From G963704535 sp963704535 (GTDB lineage: Bacteria; Chloroflexota; Chloroflexia; Chloroflexales; Roseiflexaceae): a DNA stretch of 64,000 bases. The position numbers and the translations under genes are program-made. Under the pieces are notes generated by a model. The model did not search any database and was not told where the DNA came from. It saw only the letters and a program-made list of their open reading frames with translations. The stretch lies in NCBI GenBank assembly GCA_963704535.1, contig OY969916.1:9610001-9674000 (forward strand). The letters run 5' to 3'. Positions 16,805-24,670 of this stretch are shown in pieces (within the stretch, counting starts at the first letter, position 1; each line of letters begins with the position of its first letter).

Positions 16805-16841
16805 TTGACGGTCAGTACACTGGATGGTATACTTTATGTAC
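16805..16841 (+). promoter_or_regulatory. Early promoter P6
   Basis: TTGACG (16805-16810), 17 bases, TATACT (16828-16833), followed by TTATGTAC. TATACTTTATGTACA is repeated exactly on the minus strand at the right-hand regulatory region (54943-54957), linking early and late control. Confidence 0.8.
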
Positions 16842-16890
16842 AGCGGGCGACCGCTTACTTCATTCGACGAACAGGAACGAGGACACGGCA

Positions 16891-17475
16891 ATGAGCGGCA
16901 GTAGTAGCAATCTCGGCCAGCTCGTGCTTCTACTGCACGGCGAGGCCAAAAGAACTGGGAGCATCAAGCAGACAATCGAGTGTCGCGAGGAGCACGAGGC
17001 GCACCTCCGGGCCAGGGTCATTCTACGGGTCATCGGCGCTAAACGGTTCGAGGTGCGCCGGCCCTGGAAGAGCTACCGCCCCGCTGTTCGCGCCGGCATT
17101 GAGCTGCGGCAGGGACGGGTCAACGACGACAGTGCCAAGCAGGTACGGAAGTACGTATTGTCGAAGCTGGCCGACTACGAGACCTTCCTGCTGGTGGCCG
17201 ACCGGCTGGGGTACACCACCCACGTCATTCGAGTGGCTCTCTCGGCTCACTGGGAGCGGCTCGCAGAAGAGGAACTCGGCAGTGACGGCCACTGCATCCG
17301 GGTGGACCTGCTGGCTGCGTACCGCCGAGCGAGCGAAGATACCCGGTATGTGATGCGTCAGCTCATCGAGAATAACGGCCCTCAGCAGCTCACCAAGGCG
17401 CTTGGCGTGAACGGGAGCCGGATGGTCAGTAAGGCGCTCTACGAGCTGTCGAATATCTTGGAAGGACGGCAGTAA
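16891..17475 (+). CDS. Early hypothetical protein
   Basis: A 194-residue protein from ATG 16891; the frame upstream contains the promoter. It is basic in the first half (RARVILRVIGAKRFEVRRPWKSYRP) and helical in the second. The C-terminal part (QLTKALGVNGSRMVSKALYEL) could be a helix-turn-helix. It is the first gene after P6. The family is unknown. Confidence 0.6.
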   Translation: MSGSSSNLGQLVLLLHGEAKRTGSIKQTIECREEHEAHLRARVILRVIGAKRFEVRRPWKSYRPAVRAGIELRQGRVNDDSAKQVRKYVLSKLADYETFLLVADRLGYTTHVIRVALSAHWERLAEEELGSDGHCIRVDLLAAYRRASEDTRYVMRQLIENNGPQQLTKALGVNGSRMVSKALYELSNILEGRQ

Positions 17476-17476
17476 T

Positions 17477-18007
17477 ATGGCACGGCGTACCACCCAGGAA
17501 GACAAGGAGGCGGCAGGCGCTCTCACCTACTCCTACAACCATATGGAGTGCGTGGACGCCACCGGCAAGCCAATCGGCAAGATGAAGATGTTCTGCCCCG
17601 GCTGCGGTCTGCCCCGCGACCCTGAGCTGACCGCCAGGGCTGGCTGCTCAGCCTGTGGTACGCCTGCCGGCACCGAGCTGCTCAAGCGGCCACCGATATT
17701 CGACGATGACGGCGAGCGCCTGGAGGGTGAGGCCGCCACCGCATATCGGAAGGCTCAGCGTGAAGCTGCCGCCCGCCGCACGCCGCGTGGTGAGGAGGAG
17801 GCTCCAGCCGAGAGGGCACCCGACGCCGCCGACGCCATCGCGGAGAACTTTCCGACCAGTGACGCGGCCAAGGCCATAAAGCTTTCTCGCCAGCAGCCTA
17901 TCAAACCGGCTGCGGCGCCGGCCACGCCTCGTATCGGCACGTCGAGACCGAACCTTCAAACGGCACCGAAGCCCCAGGCGTCCAGCCTGGCGGACCTGTT
18001 CCTGTAG
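17477..18007 (+). CDS. Zinc-ribbon protein with clamp-binding-like C-terminal motif
   Basis: A 176-residue protein. An N-terminal four-cysteine ribbon (CPGCGLPRD ... CSACGTPAG) is followed by an alanine/proline-rich disordered stretch and the ending SLADLFL. This tail resembles the QLxLF-type peptide that docks on the DNA polymerase sliding clamp, and it nearly matches the KLDDMFL tail at 5261. It would suit a recruiter of host replication proteins. This is inference from the motif only. Confidence 0.6.
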   Translation: MARRTTQEDKEAAGALTYSYNHMECVDATGKPIGKMKMFCPGCGLPRDPELTARAGCSACGTPAGTELLKRPPIFDDDGERLEGEAATAYRKAQREAAARRTPRGEEEAPAERAPDAADAIAENFPTSDAAKAIKLSRQQPIKPAAAPATPRIGTSRPNLQTAPKPQASSLADLFL

Positions 18008-18016
18008 GAGTACACA

Positions 18017-18724
18017 ATGGCACTGGAAGTTGAACAGCGCGAAGGTGGAGCTATTCTACGCGCTTCGGCGCAGGTCAGCGTGACCATTGTTCACGTCGGC
18101 AAGCGGGGATACGCAGGGGGAGGGGAAAAGACGACGGCGAAGATGACCGGGTTCGAGCAGAAGGTCCTGGAGGGGGCGTTCGTGGGCCGCACCGGGAAGG
18201 TGATGAACCCCAGTGGTCATCTGTCCTTCCGCTCCCTCATCTACGGGCTTCCCGTCGTGCGCCTCACTTCCTGGTCCTTGGACGACCGGAGCGGTGTGCT
18301 GGTCGTCACTCCCGGTGGTTCCGTCATCCGGCTGGAGCCGCATATGGTGGCCTTCTCGAAGGACCTGAACGGCCAGGCAGAGAGAGCGGGCCTCCTGGCC
18401 TGGCAGGGTACACAGCGCCGGCTGGCCGAGCTGGAGCGCGGTATCATCAGCGAGCAAGAGGCGCGTCAGCTCGCGGTCCTGGAGCCGGAACAGCCGGATG
18501 GGGCGCTATCCCTCGGTGGCGTCACTGCCGCAGGCTACCGTTCTCCCGATGGGCTGACACCGCTCGACGACCTGACCGAACGGCTGCGGGCGAGCTTCGG
18601 CGGCGAGATTACTGCCTTTCTGCGGGCTGATGGGCAGGTTCTCATCAGGGGCGGGCGCGACCTGGACGCTGCACAGCGCCGCTTCGCCGCCGCAATCGTC
18701 GAGGCGTGGCGCCACAGCCAGTAG
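18017..18724 (+). CDS. Early hypothetical protein
   Basis: A 235-residue protein. The first 120 residues are beta-rich (VTIVHVGKRGYAGGG, VLVVTPGGSVIRLEPH), the rest helical. It is the last gene of the P6 operon before a strong terminator. The family is not recognised. Confidence 0.6.
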   Translation: MALEVEQREGGAILRASAQVSVTIVHVGKRGYAGGGEKTTAKMTGFEQKVLEGAFVGRTGKVMNPSGHLSFRSLIYGLPVVRLTSWSLDDRSGVLVVTPGGSVIRLEPHMVAFSKDLNGQAERAGLLAWQGTQRRLAELERGIISEQEARQLAVLEPEQPDGALSLGGVTAAGYRSPDGLTPLDDLTERLRASFGGEITAFLRADGQVLIRGGRDLDAAQRRFAAAIVEAWRHSQ

Positions 18725-18742
18725 ACCTCTAAAATAGAAAAG

Positions 18743-18785
18743 CGCCCCAGTAGAGAGAGATGCTCCCTACTGGGGCGTTTCTTTT
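18743..18785. terminator. Strong hairpin terminator, left flank of accessory island
   Basis: CGCCCCAGTAG (18743-18753) pairs perfectly with CTACTGGGGCG (18767-18777), then TTTCTTTT. It closes the last early operon. A look-alike (CGCCCCAGCAGAG) lies at 26055-26085, on the other side of the accessory island. Confidence 0.85.
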
Positions 18786-18873
18786 ACCGAATTGCAAAGT
18801 TATCATCTTGACGATTACCTTATTTTGTGGGATGTTGGTACGGTTTCGCCACACACTGCCTAAAAGGTACGTT

Positions 18874-21738
18874 ATGACCGCACCTTCCAGCGTCCTCGAC
18901 CTCGTTGAACGCTTCCAGCGCGACCTCCCCACGTACAAATCCGGCCTCTACAACGAGACGCAGGCTCGCCAGGAGTTCATCGACCCGCTGTTCGAGGCGC
19001 TCGGCTGGGACATCGGCAACCGGGGCGGTGCTGCGGCGGCCTACCGCGATGTGGTCCTCGAATATTCGATGAAGATAGGTGATACCACCAAAGCACCTGA
19101 CTACCTGTTTCGGGTTGGCGGTGCCAATCGGTTCTTTGTCGAGGCGAAGAAGCCCTCAGTCAACCTCCGCGAGGGGATCGCCCCGGCCTATCAGGTTCGC
19201 CGCTATGCTTGGACCGCTGGATTGCCTCTCAGCGTGCTCACCGACTTCGAGGAGTTCGCCATTTACGATTGCCGTGTGGAGCCGGATAAGAACGACAAAG
19301 CGGCTGTTGCCCGCTATCAATTCTACTCCTACGAGGAGTATGCCGACAAGTGGAACGAGCTTGCCGAGCTGTTCTCACGGGAGGCGGTGCTGGCCGGCTC
19401 GCTTGAGAAGTTCGCTCAGGAGCAGAAGGCTCCTAAAGGCGCGCTGCCCGTCGATAAGGCGTTCTTGGCGGAAATTGACGGCTGGCGGGCGCTACTCGCA
19501 AAGAACATCGCCATCTGGAACTCTGAATTGTCGCAGCGCGAGCTGAACTACGCGGTACAGATGACCCTCGACCGGCTGATCTTCCTGCGAATTGGTGAGG
19601 ATCGCGGTATCGAGCCGTATGGCAAGCTCCAGGGTCTTCTGAAAGGCGGCGAGGTCTACAAGCGCCTCGCTCATCAGTTTCAGGATGCCGACGACCGTTA
19701 CAATTCCGGCCTGTTCCACTTCAAGGAGGAGCGCGGGCGCGAAGGGCCTGACAATTTGACGCTGGGCCTCCACATCGACGACGAGCCGCTCAAGAAAGTC
19801 ATCAGCAGCCTGTACTACCCTGACAGCCCCTACGAGTTCTCGGTGCTGCCCATCGAGGTATTGGGCAACGTCTACGAGCAGTTCCTCGGCAAGGTCATCA
19901 CCATCGGAGCAGAGCGCAAGGTGGAGGTCGAGGAGAAGCCAGAGGTTCGCAAGGCGGGCGGTGTCTACTATACGCCGGCCTATATTGTGGAATATATCGT
20001 CAAGAATACAGTGGGGAAGCTGCTTGAGGGGAAGACGCTGCGAGAAGCCGCCAAACTGCGGATAGCTGACCCAGCCTGCGGTTCGGGTTCATTCCTCATA
20101 GGAGCGTACCAATATCTGCTCGATTGGCATCTCGCGCAGTGCATCGCTGATGGGCCGCAGAAGCACAAGAAGGAACTCTATCAAGGGGCGGGCGGCGACT
20201 GGCGGCTGACCACGGCTGCGCGCCGAGACATCTTGCTGAAGAACATCTACGGAGTGGACATCGACGCGCAGGCGGTAGAGGTCACGAAGCTATCGCTCGC
20301 GCTGAAGATGCTGGAAGGCGAGACCGAGCAGACACTTGGCTTTCGACTTTCGGGGTTCCAAGAGCGAGCGTTGCCTGATTTGGGCAACAACATCAAGTGT
20401 GGGAACTCGTTGATAGGGCCGGATTTCTACGACAATCAACAAACAACTCTACTCACTGAGGATGACCAGTATCGTATCAATGTATTTGATTGGGGAGCCG
20501 AGTTTCCAAAGATTATGCGTGCGGATGGGTTTGACGCTGTGATTGGTAATCCTCCGTATGGTGCCTTTCTATCCGAACAAGAGACAACCCATCTTCTCAA
20601 TAAATACGTATTCCAGGAATATCAGCTTGACACCTACTTACTCTTTGTTGAGAAGGCTTTTTCGTTGATTAAGCCCGCCGGATTACTAGGTATGATTATC
20701 CCTAACACTTGGCTCTCAAATCTTCTATCCAAGCAAATCAGAGAATACGTTTTCAACAGAACCCAAATTGAGCGTATTGTTCACTACCGTTACTTCGTGT
20801 TTCCAAAAGCCAAAGTGGATACTGAGGTGACAATTATACAGAAATGCACCCCTAACGAGAAACACAACGTCGAAATATCCGTTGTGGAGAAGAATGGAAC
20901 CACAAGTACCTATACTATTCCACAATCTCGATGGAGTTTAGGCAAAGGCAAGCCAGTCAATATATTTGAGCGACCAGAGCTGGAAACGCTCGCAAATAAA
21001 CTACGGAGCTTGCCAATCCTCGATAATTGCTGCGTTATTACACAAGGCAGCAAGCCATTCCAGGTAGGTAAGGGCAAGCCACCTCAGACGCGCCAGATTG
21101 TAGACGAAAAACCGTATGTCTCGGAAGAACAAAAGGATGCTTCGTTCCGTCCTTTGCTCCGTGGTAGCCTCATTCAACGGTACCAAACCCTTTGGAAGAA
21201 CGATTATTGGATCAGCTTTGGTGACTGGCTTGCCGAACCTCGATACTCGGCACGATACGATGCTCCCGAAAAGATAATTATCCGTCAGACTGGGTTCGAT
21301 ATTGTTGCTACTCTTGACCGTAAGCAATTCATCGCCCGCGACAACTTGTACACAATAGTCGAGCGCGAGGGTGGTTCTGCTCTGAGCTACGTGCTTGGTA
21401 TAATAAACTCACGACTTACCATTTGGTACTACCAAACCATTATAAATCCCGAAAAGGGAGAAGCTCTTGCTCAAGTCAAACGCGGGCACGTCGCTCAATT
21501 CCCAATTGTCACGGATTTCACAGCTCCCGCCGACAAAGCACGCCACGACCAGATAGTCGCCCTCGTCGAGCGGATGCTTGACCTCCATAGGCGTCTCCCA
21601 GCGGCGAAGACCGCCCAAGAGCGGACGGTGCTCCAACGGCAGATTGAGAGCACGGACAGGCAGATCGACAATCTGGTATACGACCTCTACGGGCTGACAC
21701 CGGAAGAGCGGGAGATTGTGGAGGGGGCGACGAAGTAG
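18874..21738 (+). CDS. Type IIG restriction-modification enzyme
   Basis: A 954-residue fused nuclease-methylase. The N-terminal third carries a PD-(D/E)xK nuclease (DYLFRVGG ... FFVEAKKP). A helical connector follows. The adenine-methyltransferase core has motif I IADPACGSGSFLIG, the motif IV catalytic NPPY in VIGNPPYG, and YYTPAYIVEYIV. The C-terminal part from about residue 520 is the DNA-recognition region. Such enzymes methylate their own DNA and cut unmodified DNA. The start at ATG 18874 fits the usual N-terminus (VLDLVERFQRDLPTYKSG). The recognition part (about 20,400-21,500) is clearly more AT-rich than the nuclease part, a sign of target-domain exchange. Confidence 0.85.
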   Translation: MTAPSSVLDLVERFQRDLPTYKSGLYNETQARQEFIDPLFEALGWDIGNRGGAAAAYRDVVLEYSMKIGDTTKAPDYLFRVGGANRFFVEAKKPSVNLREGIAPAYQVRRYAWTAGLPLSVLTDFEEFAIYDCRVEPDKNDKAAVARYQFYSYEEYADKWNELAELFSREAVLAGSLEKFAQEQKAPKGALPVDKAFLAEIDGWRALLAKNIAIWNSELSQRELNYAVQMTLDRLIFLRIGEDRGIEPYGKLQGLLKGGEVYKRLAHQFQDADDRYNSGLFHFKEERGREGPDNLTLGLHIDDEPLKKVISSLYYPDSPYEFSVLPIEVLGNVYEQFLGKVITIGAERKVEVEEKPEVRKAGGVYYTPAYIVEYIVKNTVGKLLEGKTLREAAKLRIADPACGSGSFLIGAYQYLLDWHLAQCIADGPQKHKKELYQGAGGDWRLTTAARRDILLKNIYGVDIDAQAVEVTKLSLALKMLEGETEQTLGFRLSGFQERALPDLGNNIKCGNSLIGPDFYDNQQTTLLTEDDQYRINVFDWGAEFPKIMRADGFDAVIGNPPYGAFLSEQETTHLLNKYVFQEYQLDTYLLFVEKAFSLIKPAGLLGMIIPNTWLSNLLSKQIREYVFNRTQIERIVHYRYFVFPKAKVDTEVTIIQKCTPNEKHNVEISVVEKNGTTSTYTIPQSRWSLGKGKPVNIFERPELETLANKLRSLPILDNCCVITQGSKPFQVGKGKPPQTRQIVDEKPYVSEEQKDASFRPLLRGSLIQRYQTLWKNDYWISFGDWLAEPRYSARYDAPEKIIIRQTGFDIVATLDRKQFIARDNLYTIVEREGGSALSYVLGIINSRLTIWYYQTIINPEKGEALAQVKRGHVAQFPIVTDFTAPADKARHDQIVALVERMLDLHRRLPAAKTAQERTVLQRQIESTDRQIDNLVYDLYGLTPEEREIVEGATK

Positions 21739-21770
21739 GGGCTTGCTGAAACTTTAAGCGAGAGGTTGCG

Positions 21771-22703
21771 ATGGGCTTTTCTGATGAACTCCGTATGCGC
21801 GTAAAGCATAGAGCAAACTTTACGTGCTGCTGGTGCCGTGAACCGAAGAATAAGGTTGAGATACACCATATTAAGCCGGAAGCGGAGGGTGGACCAGATA
21901 CAGAGGATAACGCTGCTCCACTTTGTAGTGGTTGTCATACTTTGTATGGTGATAATCCTAAACTGCGAAAAGAAATTATTGGTAGGAGAGATAACTGGTA
22001 TAAACTGTGCGAAAAAGACTACGTTCTTGTGTCGTTATCTGATATACGAGCTAATCTACAACATATCAGCACTCAAAGTCCCGATATAGCAGCGAAGCCA
22101 CAAGCAAATTGGCCTAGAGAAGACACAGACTGGGAATTGATTTACGAGCTGTCACTTCCAGCACAACCAATTGAGCCTGCGGGATCGCAATCTTTAGTAG
22201 GTTGGAGGTTTGCCTTCGGTTCGCCCGACCCACGAATTGCTCTATATAGCGGCGCTGCTTTGGGAATAGGTAATATAAATAATTCCGTGGCCGGTCGCTC
22301 ACCTGTCCCTAGAGTTCACAATTGTAGAGTAGACTGCGACGTTCGCATCTTAGAATATGGAACAGAGCCATCAAACTGGGCGGGGTTAAGGGTACGCGGG
22401 ATATACGACGATCTTACTTTGGGGTATCTCGCCTTCCTAAGAGCGGATGGTCGATTTGACATCCATCGTGTTGACGAAATCATTCATACTGTAAAAGCGA
22501 TTGAAACCCCTCAACAGGATTGGACGAATGTTCGAGTAGATATTGTTGATAACAAAATTACCGTCAGAATAAATGGTTCTCAAATAATATCTGTTACCGA
22601 CCAATGGTTCGGTGGACTAGGACACGTATATATCCATACGTTCGGGACACATTCCTTATTTCGTAACTTCAGAGTGTATACTTTAAGGAATGAGAGCACA
22701 TAG
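21771..22703 (+). CDS. HNH nuclease fused to concanavalin-like jelly-roll domain
   Basis: A 310-residue protein. Residues about 1-75 are an HNH nuclease: CCWCREPK, VEIHHIKPEAEGG, NAAPLCSGCHTLYG. After a linker, residues about 125-305 form a beta-sandwich like the LamG/DUF1080 group (VGWRFAFGSPD, WAGLRVRGIYDDLTLGYLAFLRADG, WTNVRVDIVDNKITVRINGSQI), normally a sugar- or ligand-binding fold. It lies 33 bases after the restriction enzyme and is AT-rich. Nuclease plus sensor-like domain next to an R-M gene suggests a defence effector. This is inference. Confidence 0.7.
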   Translation: MGFSDELRMRVKHRANFTCCWCREPKNKVEIHHIKPEAEGGPDTEDNAAPLCSGCHTLYGDNPKLRKEIIGRRDNWYKLCEKDYVLVSLSDIRANLQHISTQSPDIAAKPQANWPREDTDWELIYELSLPAQPIEPAGSQSLVGWRFAFGSPDPRIALYSGAALGIGNINNSVAGRSPVPRVHNCRVDCDVRILEYGTEPSNWAGLRVRGIYDDLTLGYLAFLRADGRFDIHRVDEIIHTVKAIETPQQDWTNVRVDIVDNKITVRINGSQIISVTDQWFGGLGHVYIHTFGTHSLFRNFRVYTLRNEST

Positions 22704-22751
22704 CTGCTTTGTGGGCTTTGTGTGAGCAGAAAGAGCATATATACTACTATC

Positions 22752-22928
22752 TGGCTAGACCTCGCCCACAAGCGGCTCGACGCGGCGGTGTTCGCCGCCT
22801 ACGGCTAGCCGCACGACCTGAGCGATGACGAGATACTGGCGCGGTTGCTGGCCCTCAACCTGGAGCGGGCTGCGGGACAGGGGGTAGTGTCGGTGGGAGA
22901 GACCGAGGGAGATAGTGACGAAGAATAA
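22752..22928 (+). pseudogene. Remnant of methyltransferase C-terminus, copy 1
   Basis: One frame reads WLDLAHKRLDAAVFAAYG, stop, PHDLSDDEILARLLALNLERA, then an acidic end and TAA. This is the tail typical of Chloroflexota-type DNA methyltransferases, with a stop (TAG at 22806) and no upstream body. It is followed directly by the pentapeptide gene. It is not related to the tail of the intact type IIG gene. Most of the gap between 22,704 and 22,938 is this remnant. Confidence 0.7.
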
Positions 22929-22938
22929 TGGTCCTGAT

Positions 22939-24321
22939 ATGACTGCACAAGCCACTATGGAAAAAGACGAGCTAAAACACCTAGAAGAACTCCGAAGCAC
23001 GCACCTCAAAAGATTGCGTTTTTTGGAGTTGCAAGCGGCGAAAGGCGGTCGAAACACAGACCCCGAAGTGTTGATCGAAATTGAAGAATTGCGCGCAACA
23101 ATTGCCGATATTGACCAGAAACTTGCTGCTATTCAGCAAGAAACCACAGCGCAAGGAAATCCAGCAACTGCGGTCGCCTTTTTGCCAGTGCATCACATTA
23201 CGGTTGTATTTGGAGGGAACTTCGACAACTTAACTCCTGAAATACGGGATGCTACAATTCGTGCTCTTGCCGCCGCAGTGAATATACCTCCTGAACAGAT
23301 AACCGTATTGAAAGTAATACCTGGGAGTGTTGTTTACCAACTCACGATGCCCGGTGCTGCTGCTCAACTATTGTTGGACTTATACACAGCCAACCACCCG
23401 ATATTGGCTGAGCTTGAAATTGAGCGAGTAGACACTGGTAGGTTGCTTCAACTAGAGGGAGCAGACCTGGCCGGGGCATACCTGGAAGGCGCGAACCTGG
23501 AAGGGGCGAAGCTGACGGGGGCGAACCTGGCGGAGGCGAAGCTGTTGTTGGCGAAGCTGACGGGGGCGAACCTAGAAGGGGCGAACCTAGAAGGGGCGGA
23601 CCTGATGGGGGCGAACCTGACGAGAGCGAACCTAGAAGGGGCGAACCTGACGGGGGCGAACCTGACGGGGGCGAAGCTGACGGAGGCGAAGCTGACGAGA
23701 GCGAACCTGATGGCGGCGTACCTTGCAGGGGCAGACCTGACGGGGGTGGACCTGACGGGGGCGAAGCTGACGGGGGTGGACCTGACGGGGGCGAAGCTGA
23801 CGGGGGTGGACCTGCGGGAGGCGAACCTGGAAGGGGGGCACCTGCGGGGGGCGAACCTGATGGCGGTGTACCTTGCAGGGGCAGACCTGACGGGGGCGCA
23901 CCTGCGGGAGGCGAACCTGCGGGAGGCGAACCTGCGGGAGGCGGTCCTGGAAAGGGCGAACCTGCGGGAGGCGAACCTGCGGGAGGCGGTCCTGGAAAGG
24001 GCGAACCTGCGGGGGGCGAACCTGGAGGGGGCGGTACTGCGGTGGGCGAACCTGCGGGAGGCGAACCTGGAGGGGGCGGACCTGCGGTGGGCGAACCTGC
24101 GGGAGGCGAACCTGGAAGGGGCGGACCTGGAAGGGGCGAACCTGGAAGGGGCGGACCTGCGGGAGGCGAACCTGGAAGGGGCGGACCTGGAAGGGGCGAA
24201 CCTGGAAGGGGCGAACCTGGAAGGGGCGAACCTGGAAGGGGCAATTATGTCTGCTGGCCGCAACCCGACATCTCCACGGCCCGACCCCGAAAACGACGAA
24301 ACGACCCGCCCAGGAGAATAA
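22939..24321 (+). CDS. Pentapeptide-repeat protein with effector-associated-type N-terminus
   Basis: A 460-residue protein; GTG 22915 is an alternative start. Residues about 10-60 (LRFLELQAAKGGRNTDPEVLIEIEEL) match the helical module seen at the ends of bacterial TIR, caspase and NTPase conflict proteins. Residues about 80-165 (ITVVFGGNFDNLTPEIRD ... VIPGSVVYQLTMPG) are the small alpha-beta domain usual in effector-associated adaptors. From about 172 to 433 run some fifty A(N/D)L(x)(x) pentapeptides, which fold into a right-handed beta helix. This architecture fits an adaptor or toxin-like part of a conflict system. Partners are probably the neighbouring SDH-type protease or the R-M genes. 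The role is inference. Confidence 0.75.
   Translation: MTAQATMEKDELKHLEELRSTHLKRLRFLELQAAKGGRNTDPEVLIEIEELRATIADIDQKLAAIQQETTAQGNPATAVAFLPVHHITVVFGGNFDNLTPEIRDATIRALAAAVNIPPEQITVLKVIPGSVVYQLTMPGAAAQLLLDLYTANHPILAELEIERVDTGRLLQLEGADLAGAYLEGANLEGAKLTGANLAEAKLLLAKLTGANLEGANLEGADLMGANLTRANLEGANLTGANLTGAKLTEAKLTRANLMAAYLAGADLTGVDLTGAKLTGVDLTGAKLTGVDLREANLEGGHLRGANLMAVYLAGADLTGAHLREANLREANLREAVLERANLREANLREAVLERANLRGANLEGAVLRWANLREANLEGADLRWANLREANLEGADLEGANLEGADLREANLEGADLEGANLEGANLEGANLEGAIMSAGRNPTSPRPDPENDETTRPGE
23455..24240 (+). repeat. 15-bp tandem repeat array inside pentapeptide gene
   Basis: About 52 tandem 15-bp units of the GGGGCGAACCTGGAA type. The DNA is so regular at 24,090-24,240 that recent duplication or slippage is likely. 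The regularity also opens long meaningless reading frames on both strands. Confidence 0.9.
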
Positions 24322-24399
24322 CTCCTTATCGCCTTTGTTCTACACGGGGCTCCCAATGATACTACTGCGACCCTGAGCGACCAGCGAAGCAGTCCTGCG

Positions 24400-24516
24400 G
24401 ACGCCGAGATACTGACCCGGCTGCTGGCGCTCAACCTGGAACGGGCGGCGGCACAGGGGGAGGTGGCTGTGGAAGTGGGAGACCAAGAGACCGACACCAG
24501 CGATGAAGACGGGTAG
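24400..24516 (+). pseudogene. Remnant of methyltransferase C-terminus, copy 2
   Basis: The frame reads DAEILTRLLALNLERAAAQGEVAVEVG, then an acidic end and TAG. It is nearly the same as the end of copy 1 at 22,830-22,928 at both protein and DNA level. The two copies bracket the pentapeptide gene, which suggests a duplication around an inserted cassette. The rest of 24,322-24,670 is AT-rich and shows no gene. Confidence 0.65.
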
Positions 24517-24670
24517 AGGAGCCGACCTACACCGTCGAGGCGGTTTATCTCGCTGTGATTATTGACCAAAAATATATTGACCGTGTGTGGTAGAATGTAG
24601 GGGTTGAGGCGCAGTAATAAAGGGCTGCGAACTTATGTTCGCTCGCTCATTTGTACGGTTATATACGATT

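Noticed and set aside
23455..24240. CRISPR array
   Set aside because: Repeats are contiguous 15-bp coding units without spacers; they encode pentapeptides.
23342..24569. Long proline/serine- and arginine-rich frames on the minus strand (300 and 373 codons)
   Set aside because: They are mirror frames of the 15-bp pentapeptide repeat array; regular GC-rich repeats remove stops from all frames.
24555..24600. Promoter with two TTGACC boxes before the SDH protease gene
   Set aside because: Spacing to the only -10-like box (TAGAAT) is 8 or 23 bases, not near 17.
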